Under the pieces are notes generated by a model. That model searched no databases. It saw only the letters and a program-made list of their open reading frames with translations, and was not told the DNA's origin. The translations under genes and the position numbers were made by a program. This document shows, in pieces, positions 6,178 to 11,033 of a DNA stretch of 11,033 nucleotides (position 1 is the first letter of the stretch; every line of letters begins with the position of its first letter). The stretch is from Euryarchaeota archaeon UBA125 (GTDB lineage: Archaea > Thermoplasmatota > Poseidoniia > Poseidoniales > Thalassarchaeaceae): positions 13,406 to 24,438 of the forward strand of contig DAPV01000015.1 of assembly GCA_002502625.1 (NCBI GenBank), given 5' to 3'.

Positions 6178-9100
6178 AGATATCTAGATCAGATAGATCT
6201 TCTTCGAGCGAACTCAACGCATCTCTTTCTGATGGGTTAGATGGCATAGAAATTCCATTCATTGTAGAATCTCTTTGACGTTTCATGTTATCAATCGCTC
6301 TAACTTGTTCTTCAGTTTCTCTCATTTGCTGTATTTCCTCAGAACCGATAATCGCAGATGTAGGGACTAACCCAAGATCTGAACGATCAGAGATACTAAC
6401 ACCGTGTGTGTCTGATGGTTCTTCAAGACGTTCCCAAGTGTTCTTATTGTTTCCTTGATTACTTTCTATAGTATTATTTTCATCATCTTTTCTTTCTGGA
6501 TCCATTTCTTCCAGTGCTCTAGTATCAACTTCAGGACGCTGCACTCCACTTAATCTGCCTGTTTCAAAAGGAAGCATTCCGACATTTTGGAATTTCCATA
6601 TTGGTCCATTGAATGAGCCTTCATCTCCTGACATTACATCCAATCTCTTTGACATCCTTTCTAATGCTTCAATAGTTGAAGCAATATCTACAGAAGATCC
6701 TGCATCTCGCATATCAGCATCAATGTATATGTCATCTAGAGCTGAACGAATTAGGGATTGAGTTTCTGATGCAATTCTGGGTAATGCTTCGGGCCGATTC
6801 ATCATTCTTTCAATTGATTCAATTCGACTTACGGGCATACCTAGATCATTTAGACTCCGCAATACATCTTGCATTTGACCAATTACCGTTGCAGCCTCTT
6901 CGTAACCCCTGATAATTTCTTCAAGGTCTATCACAACATCAGTAACTATTTGTCCTAACATATGATGTAACCGTTGTTGTACTGACCATCTAGTTAATCC
7001 TCGAACTGCTGATGCAGTTTCTGGAGCTTGTTGTTCTAATAGTTCTACTACTTCTGACGAAAGTAGATATCTAGGTGTTGCTGCAACTTCGTCGACAGTA
7101 TGTTGGATTACTGCCAATCCTCTTTCTACAGCCCTATCGAGTAGAACCATAGATAATCCTCTACTCCTAGCATTTTCCATTCTTTCTAGTACTGGTTCTA
7201 GAGCTTTGAGACCATCTTCATCAAGGAGCGCTCTTGCAAGAGGCTCTTCTTGAAGACGTGCACGAATACGTTCTGCTTCTGCAATATCGACTAGTGCTTG
7301 TTCATGAGCATCGGTTAATTCCTCAGCATCAGTTAAAATCTCACGTAATTCTCCTTCTGAATGAGCTTTTCTTGCGTCAAGATCTCCTAATTCCCTCATT
7401 AATGTCCTTCTTTCAGTCATTAATTCTTTGAGTTCAGTTTGCAATAGATTTTGCCGTCTTTCCAAATCATTAACTCTACCTCGATCTTCATCGATTTGTC
7501 TTCTAATTGTATGCAAATCGCCCTCAAGAGCGGCTACTTCTACTCTATGATTTCTCATACGTGTTTCTGCTTCTTTTGTTTCTGCTTCAGCATGACGATG
7601 TCTTTCTCGCAATGATCCTACTTGCTCTCCTAGAACTCTTTGAACTCGTTCGTCTTCTGATAAAGCAGTTCTGACTTGGTCCAACCTGGCTTCAGAATTT
7701 TCCAATGTGGATTTTACTTCTGCTTCCTTTTTCATCAATTCCTCTAATTCTTCTTGTAGTTCAGCGCGTTTTTTACTTTCTCCGATAGCTGAAGCGATTT
7801 CTGAAGCCTTTCTCTCCACTTGGTGTTCGAGTTCAGCTACTCGTTTCGATAATGCATCGGCTCGATTCTTATCTGACTCAGCGTCTTTCCCAGATTTTTC
7901 CTTGGCTAACATCGCTTGATCTAGTTGATTCGACATTTCTCTTGCTCTTTCGTTTGCATCGTCTAGTAATGCACTCTTTGCAGTGGCAGTATTTTCAGCC
8001 TTATTTTTCTGAAGTTGCTCTTCTTCGAGCAGACGTTCTAATCGTCCTCTTTCTCTTTCTAGACCTATTTTGTCTTCTTCAAGCCTATTTATCCTGTCTA
8101 GAATTTGCCTGTCTTCAGGTTGTAATACTCGTCCGCCTCGTGAAGTTGGTAGAATCTTCGACATCGGCAAACCTCCTGTATCCAAGAGTTTCCATTGAGA
8201 TTTTGCAGTTTCTATCGATTCCATCCCCATCTCAAATCGATATAATCTATCAAGACGTTCAGTAAGTAGGGTCTTTCTACTTTCAGAACGAGTTCTAACA
8301 GTAGCTATCGAGTGTGAAAGAGTAGCTAGTGTGAACCCTGAAACATTACCATTCCCTAGTGTCAATCGTGCTGCTCTTTCAAGACGATGTAGTTGAAGAT
8401 CTGCACTAGGAGATGAAAGATCTTTGATTATTTGTTCAAACTCTCTTTCTTGTGTTCCAATTAATCCAGTTGGGATTCCATCAATGAGGAGTAAGTATAC
8501 GGGTTCTTTCTTTCCTTCAGTTCTGATATGTCCTGTTATATCTTGCATTTTAGATGTAGATAGCATAGAGATAAGTGCATCTACTCCTCCTTTACCTTCC
8601 CGTACCACAAATCCATCTGATGGTGGTTTTATCTCAGCATCTGGATCAATTTTAGGTTCTATCATTGTGGATGCAGCATTCATTAGTAGAGTCATCGGAT
8701 CTGCCCCTCCTGTTGTCCAAATTGCTAATCCTGCTCCACCATCTCTAGCGACAGTCATTTCATGATCGTCGAATGCTTGTCTGTACCATGGTGCTGGTGA
8801 TGCACCCATCAATTGAGTTAACGCATCCATTCCTTTGAGTTGTGCATCTAAATCTGCTGAAAGTGCATCTGGTTCTCCAGGTGGAGAACCGGATGAATGT
8901 ATCAATATGCCATCTTCAAACGCTAATGCGGATATTACGCCGGTCTCTTCTGCTAATGCATCAACGATTAGTGGCCATTCATTGGTAGATGCAGGAAGTC
9001 TTCTTCCGGCTAACCCTAATGTTCCTAATAAAGCTGAATCAGCCAATGATTCGGGAATCCCATCAATTAGTCTTCTTACTTCTTCCAATACTAGGGAATA

Positions 9101-9361
9101 TGCTCGATGTTTCAATTCATGTGCATCTTCTAATTCGACTAATCGTGCTTTACCTGCTTGCCCTCCAACATAATGTCTTTTTTCTTCAGCTTCTGTTATC
9201 CAACCAACTACTCGTCCACCTGCGATTATCCTGTGTGCACAAGGAGCACGTGATTTCGGTTTGTAAGTAGAAACCACTCCACACTCAAAGTCCATTATTT
9301 CATTCATTGCACTTCCATCGAATCCTTGATCGATTGCATCTCCGTGAGGTAGTTCAAACAT
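6176..9361 (-). CDS. Large roadblock-like / coiled-coil scaffold protein
   Basis: A 1061-residue soluble protein with no signal peptide and no membrane helix. Regions by eye: (1) residues ~1-100, mixed alpha/beta, unassigned; (2) ~127-235, roadblock/LC7-like, with WPLIVDALAEETGVISALAFEDGILI, then a helix, then EMTVARDGGAGLAIWT and a final helix; (3) ~250-335, with LISMLSTSKMQDITGHIRTE and VYLLLIDGIPTGL, resembling a DUF4388/PATAN-type fold; (4) ~414-708, an uninterrupted Glu/Arg/Leu-rich coiled coil; (5) ~708-910, helical; (6) ~940-1061, an acidic, polar, probably disordered tail ending in EEDLSDLDI. I see no Walker A or ABC signature, so it is not an SMC or Rad50 ATPase despite the coiled coil. 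GGGTGAT supports the ATG at 9361. It lies between a roadblock-like gene and a small membrane protein gene in one operon. A scaffold working with a small GTPase is a reasonable guess from roadblock biology, not shown. Confidence 0.8.
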   Translation of the reverse strand: MFELPHGDAIDQGFDGSAMNEIMDFECGVVSTYKPKSRAPCAHRIIAGGRVVGWITEAEEKRHYVGGQAGKARLVELEDAHELKHRAYSLVLEEVRRLIDGIPESLADSALLGTLGLAGRRLPASTNEWPLIVDALAEETGVISALAFEDGILIHSSGSPPGEPDALSADLDAQLKGMDALTQLMGASPAPWYRQAFDDHEMTVARDGGAGLAIWTTGGADPMTLLMNAASTMIEPKIDPDAEIKPPSDGFVVREGKGGVDALISMLSTSKMQDITGHIRTEGKKEPVYLLLIDGIPTGLIGTQEREFEQIIKDLSSPSADLQLHRLERAARLTLGNGNVSGFTLATLSHSIATVRTRSESRKTLLTERLDRLYRFEMGMESIETAKSQWKLLDTGGLPMSKILPTSRGGRVLQPEDRQILDRINRLEEDKIGLERERGRLERLLEEEQLQKNKAENTATAKSALLDDANERAREMSNQLDQAMLAKEKSGKDAESDKNRADALSKRVAELEHQVERKASEIASAIGESKKRAELQEELEELMKKEAEVKSTLENSEARLDQVRTALSEDERVQRVLGEQVGSLRERHRHAEAETKEAETRMRNHRVEVAALEGDLHTIRRQIDEDRGRVNDLERRQNLLQTELKELMTERRTLMRELGDLDARKAHSEGELREILTDAEELTDAHEQALVDIAEAERIRARLQEEPLARALLDEDGLKALEPVLERMENARSRGLSMVLLDRAVERGLAVIQHTVDEVAATPRYLLSSEVVELLEQQAPETASAVRGLTRWSVQQRLHHMLGQIVTDVVIDLEEIIRGYEEAATVIGQMQDVLRSLNDLGMPVSRIESIERMMNRPEALPRIASETQSLIRSALDDIYIDADMRDAGSSVDIASTIEALERMSKRLDVMSGDEGSFNGPIWKFQNVGMLPFETGRLSGVQRPEVDTRALEEMDPERKDDENNTIESNQGNNKNTWERLEEPSDTHGVSISDRSDLGLVPTSAIIGSEEIQQMRETEEQVRAIDNMKRQRDSTMNGISMPSNPSERDALSSLEEDLSDLDI

Positions 9362-9364
9362 CTA

Positions 9365-9371
9365 ATCACCC
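9365..9371 (-). promoter_or_regulatory. Shine-Dalgarno overlapping the roadblock gene stop
   Basis: On the minus strand this reads GGGTGAT and contains the TGA stop of the roadblock-like gene. It lies 3 bases before the ATG of the coiled-coil gene, indicating coupled translation and probably matched amounts of the two proteins. Confidence 0.65.
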
Positions 9372-9689
9372 TAATAATTCCGCGAGGTCATTGTTGGTAC
9401 GTCTTGCTTCGTGAGCGCAACGCCCCAATCTTTTTCCTGAATCCAAATCCAACCAAAGTACTGCATCATCTCCAGTAGCCGAGGCATAGAATGCACAATT
9501 CTCTCCCTCAGCCCACCATTCCAATAGTTTGCCTATTCCACTTTCTGTGGCAATTCGTTCAGCCCGAGTCCAACTATGAACTGAGTTATTGAAATCCCCT
9601 CCGTCTAACCCCTTTCCATCAAAAGTAAACAGATTAGAATTGGTCACACCAGGTAGGTGTTTGAAGGCTCTAACTACATTGATCGGCAT
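9366..9689 (-). CDS. Small roadblock/LC7-like protein
   Basis: A 107-residue soluble protein with a roadblock/LC7-like outline: an N-terminal helix and turn (VVRAFKHLPGV, 5-15), two strands around a turn (SNLFTFDGKGL, 18-28), a central helix (~40-60), strands CAFYASATGDDAVLWLDLD (65-83) and an LG-containing end followed by a helix (GKRLGRCAHEARRTNNDLAELLG). Known roadblock proteins form dimers and bind small GTPases, for example MglB with MglA, or act as scaffold subunits. It is the first gene of a three-gene operon, 4 bases from the coiled-coil gene whose N-terminal part looks related. The ATG at 9689 has no ribosome-binding site but has a TATA-like box 20-26 bases upstream, fitting leaderless translation. 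The family call rests on pattern only and could be wrong. Confidence 0.6.
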   Translation of the reverse strand: MPINVVRAFKHLPGVTNSNLFTFDGKGLDGGDFNNSVHSWTRAERIATESGIGKLLEWWAEGENCAFYASATGDDAVLWLDLDSGKRLGRCAHEARRTNNDLAELLG

Positions 9690-9708
9690 GTATCAAAACG
9701 TTGGAGGG

Positions 9709-9715
9709 AATATAC
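9709..9715 (-). promoter_or_regulatory. TATA-like box for the roadblock operon
   Basis: On the minus strand GTATATT lies 20-26 bases before the ATG at 9689 and is preceded by purine-rich AGAAGGC, a possible BRE. This spacing predicts a transcript starting at or very near the start codon, in keeping with the missing ribosome-binding site. A second AT-rich match (AATATAAG on the minus strand, about 9734-9743) would give a leader of about 20 bases. Confidence 0.45.
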
Positions 9716-9804
9716 GCCTTCTTGTACTTGTCCCTTATATTGGACTAAGGTGGTGTTTTGAAAGAAAATTAAAGATATCCGAAATTTGAATGTAAACTAT
9801 TATT

Positions 9805-9871
9805 CAATTGAGGAAACAACCATTCCTATGGAAATTGAATTTTTCAATTGAAGAAAAGAATTTGCAATTGA
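9805..9871 (+). repeat. Cluster of CAATTGA motifs in the divergent promoter region
   Basis: Exact CAATTGA occurs at 9805-9811, 9845-9851 and 9865-9871, with start spacings of 40 and 20 bases (about four and two helical turns). A one-mismatch copy AAATTGA lies at 9832-9838. Each exact copy is followed by an A-rich stretch (AGGAAACAA, AAGAAAAGA, AAAAATTAA). The core CAATTG is self-complementary, as expected for a dimeric regulator. The cluster ends 13 bases before the plus-strand TATA-like box. It may be an operator, but the AT-rich background makes chance matches fairly easy. Confidence 0.45.
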
Positions 9872-9883
9872 AAAATTAAACGA

Positions 9884-9889
9884 TTTATT
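9884..9889 (+). promoter_or_regulatory. TATA-like box for the thiolase gene
   Basis: TTTATT at 9884-9889 lies 28-33 bases before the ATG at 9917 and is preceded by TTAAACGA. Archaeal spacing would place the transcript start near 9913, leaving almost no leader, in keeping with the lack of a good ribosome-binding site. The match is loose in an AT-rich stretch. Confidence 0.35.
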
Positions 9890-9916
9890 CAAACCATTTT
9901 GCGTCAGCCCATAGGT

Positions 9917-10903
9917 ATGAGTGTGGCATTAGAGGTACATACATGCTCGAGATGTGATCATGATTCGATTATTCACCAACCATATAGCGGCCTCCATCTA
10001 TGTGGAATTCATCTTATTGAATCAGTAAGAAAGCGAATAGCAAAATCTCTGCGTAAGCAATTGATCCTACCAAAAAACTCTATCAAATCATTAGGTCGTC
10101 CTTTTCGGGTTTTAGTCGCTATTTCTGGTGGAAAAGATTCAGCGATTCTGCTCTATTTTATGCATAGTATTCTTGGTATGAGAAGAGATGTAGAGTTAAT
10201 TGCAGGAGTTGTAGATGAAGGAATAGATGGTTATAGATCTCCTTCCATCGATTGTGCAGAAAAATTGTGTACTATGTTGGATGTACAATTTGAACGAATT
10301 TCTTATCCTGATTTGTCCTTTCCTGAAATGGATAATGTTGTAGAATTATTGCCTAAAATTTCTGAAAATAATGTCGAGGCTGATGGAATGATGCCTTGCA
10401 GTTTTTGTGGTGTTTTTAGAAGGCAAGGTTTGAATTCATTAGCAAATCGAATAGGAGCAGATGTAATGGCATTAGGGCATAATCTTGATGATGTAGCTCA
10501 ATCTGTTCTAATGAATATGCAAAAAGGCGAGGTGGATCGTACTGCAAGATTAGCCCCTCATACTACTCAGCCTATTGAAGGATTAGCGCCTAGAATTGTT
10601 CCACTTCGTTGGATACCTGAACAAGAGATACATGCTGCTGCAATCCAACTAAATCTCCCAATTCATCATGGAGATTGCCCTCATGCGGGTGGTGCAATGC
10701 GTCAAAGAAGTCGTGATATTATCGCTACTATTGAGAAAGATATTCCTGGTAGTCGCCATGGTTTGGTTCAATCGATGGATAGGATTAGAGAATTAGCATC
10801 ACAATCAAAAAATGCCTCTAAGATTCTATCTTGTGAAAGATGTGGAGAACCTACTAGTCGTCCAGTTTGTCAATCCTGTACCATGAAGGAATGGTTTGAA
10901 TGA
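9917..10903 (+). CDS. tRNA 2-thiouridine synthase, Ncs6/TtuA family
   Basis: A cytoplasmic PP-loop enzyme that adenylates a tRNA uridine and replaces its C2 oxygen with sulfur. From the ATG at 9917 it is 328 residues. In order: N-terminal zinc finger C10-x2-C13 ... C29-x2-H32; ATP-binding PP-loop SGGKDS (70-75); C161-x2-C164 in PCSFCGVFRRQGLN; GHNLDDVAQ (187-195); C254 in GDCPH; C-terminal zinc finger C306-x2-C309 ... C318-x2-C321. In TtuA the cysteines equivalent to 161, 164 and 254 hold a [4Fe-4S] cluster, and all are kept here. The substrate could be wobble U34 (Ncs6/CTU1 type) or position 54 (TtuA type). CGVFRRQ leans towards Ncs6, but I leave the symbol blank. An in-frame TTG at 9899 would add six residues; the ATG is preferred. 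The stop overlaps the next gene by ATGA, suggesting an operon. Confidence 0.93.
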   Translation: MSVALEVHTCSRCDHDSIIHQPYSGLHLCGIHLIESVRKRIAKSLRKQLILPKNSIKSLGRPFRVLVAISGGKDSAILLYFMHSILGMRRDVELIAGVVDEGIDGYRSPSIDCAEKLCTMLDVQFERISYPDLSFPEMDNVVELLPKISENNVEADGMMPCSFCGVFRRQGLNSLANRIGADVMALGHNLDDVAQSVLMNMQKGEVDRTARLAPHTTQPIEGLAPRIVPLRWIPEQEIHAAAIQLNLPIHHGDCPHAGGAMRQRSRDIIATIEKDIPGSRHGLVQSMDRIRELASQSKNASKILSCERCGEPTSRPVCQSCTMKEWFE

Positions 10904-11033
10904 ATGATGAGAATTCAAAAAATATTTGGAAATATATTCAACAAGCAGGAGATAAATTAGTTGGGAAATTACCTCCTTCCAAATATCATCCTAAGGGCAG
11001 AAATCCATATGCTCATGTTGCAATTTGTGTGAA
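10900..11033 (+). CDS. Unrecognised protein, 3'-truncated by window edge
   Basis: Starts at an ATG overlapping the thiolase stop as ATGA (10900-10903) and stays open for 44 codons to the window end. The alternative ATG at 10904 is in another frame and stops after 18 codons. The visible part begins with a charged, helix-like stretch (MNDENSKNIWKYIQQAGDKL) and continues LPPSKYHPKGRNPYAHVAICV, where a hydrophobic strand seems to begin. I cannot assign a family. Coupling to the tRNA thiolase suggests cotranscription. Confidence 0.65.
   Translation, partial: MNDENSKNIWKYIQQAGDKLVGKLPPSKYHPKGRNPYAHVAICV

Larger units (their letters stand above)
9690..9916. other. AT-rich divergent intergenic region
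   Basis: A 227-base region between the minus-strand roadblock operon and the plus-strand thiolase gene. It contains a promoter-like box for each direction and a cluster of CAATTGA motifs. I found no convincing gene in it; the open frame crossing 9589-9789 on the plus strand is opposite the roadblock gene and lacks a supported start. Confidence 0.7.

Noticed and set aside
6676..9270. Several plus-strand open frames opposite the coiled-coil gene (for example 7852-8265 and 8424-8765)
   Set aside because: They lie opposite a long, well-supported gene, overlap one another in different frames and give low-complexity Leu/Ser/Phe-rich products typical of antisense frames.
6176..9361. SMC or Rad50-type chromosome ATPase
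   Set aside because: Long coiled coil only; no Walker A, ABC signature or hinge-like layout is visible. The stretch EGKGG at residues 255-259 is not a P-loop.
9589..9789. Plus-strand open frame across the roadblock promoter
   Set aside because: It lies largely opposite the roadblock gene, has no supported ribosome-binding site and yields no recognisable protein. The GGAGGG at 9703-9708 has no start codon at a suitable distance.
9899..9916. TTG start for the thiolase gene adding six residues
   Set aside because: No ribosome-binding site supports it; the ATG at 9917 gives the usual short lead to the first zinc finger.

Overview
The window reads as chromosomal DNA of an AT-rich archaeon. Evidence: a Cdc48/VAT-type tandem AAA+ ATPase, a single-domain PRC-barrel protein, an Ncs6/TtuA-type tRNA thiolase, ribosome-binding sites of the GAGGTG/GGTGAT type, and two promoters with a TATA-like box placed for leaderless or nearly leaderless transcripts. 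The acidic secreted domain with an Asp-rich DxDSDGxPD loop, the gene mix and the base composition suggest a marine Thermoplasmatota lineage (Poseidoniales / Marine Group II-like). That placement is an inference, not proven here. I see no rRNA, tRNA, CRISPR array, insertion sequence or attachment site.

Left arm, plus strand (1-5918). The 3' part of a cdc48 gene is followed after 8 bases by an 80-residue PRC-barrel protein. A short intergenic stretch with an inverted repeat comes next. Then follows a tight three-gene set: a DUF4350-type membrane-anchored protein with a large external domain, a DUF58 protein, and an eight-helix membrane protein of unknown family. DUF4350 and DUF58 proteins usually sit with a MoxR AAA+ ATPase. 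No MoxR is present between them or upstream here; the nearest AAA+ gene is cdc48.

Middle, minus strand (9689 down to 5919). Three genes are arranged as one operon, each downstream ribosome-binding site overlapping the stop codon of the gene before it. The first encodes a 107-residue roadblock/LC7-like protein. The second encodes a 1061-residue soluble protein with an N-terminal globular part (including a roadblock-like segment and a possible DUF4388/PATAN-like segment), about 300 residues of coiled coil, a helical domain and an acidic tail. The third encodes an 81-residue two-helix membrane protein. This looks like a roadblock-domain signalling or scaffold module with its own possible membrane partner. 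I do not recognise it as a described system, and it is the most interesting part of the window. Its last gene ends immediately against the last codon of the plus-strand set, with no base between the two stop codons.

Right arm, plus strand (9690-11033). A 227-base AT-rich divergent promoter region carries three exact CAATTGA motifs and one near copy. It leads to an Ncs6/TtuA-family tRNA thiouridine synthase with its PP-loop, iron-sulfur-type cysteines and both zinc fingers intact. A further gene overlaps its stop by ATGA and runs off the window; I do not recognise it.
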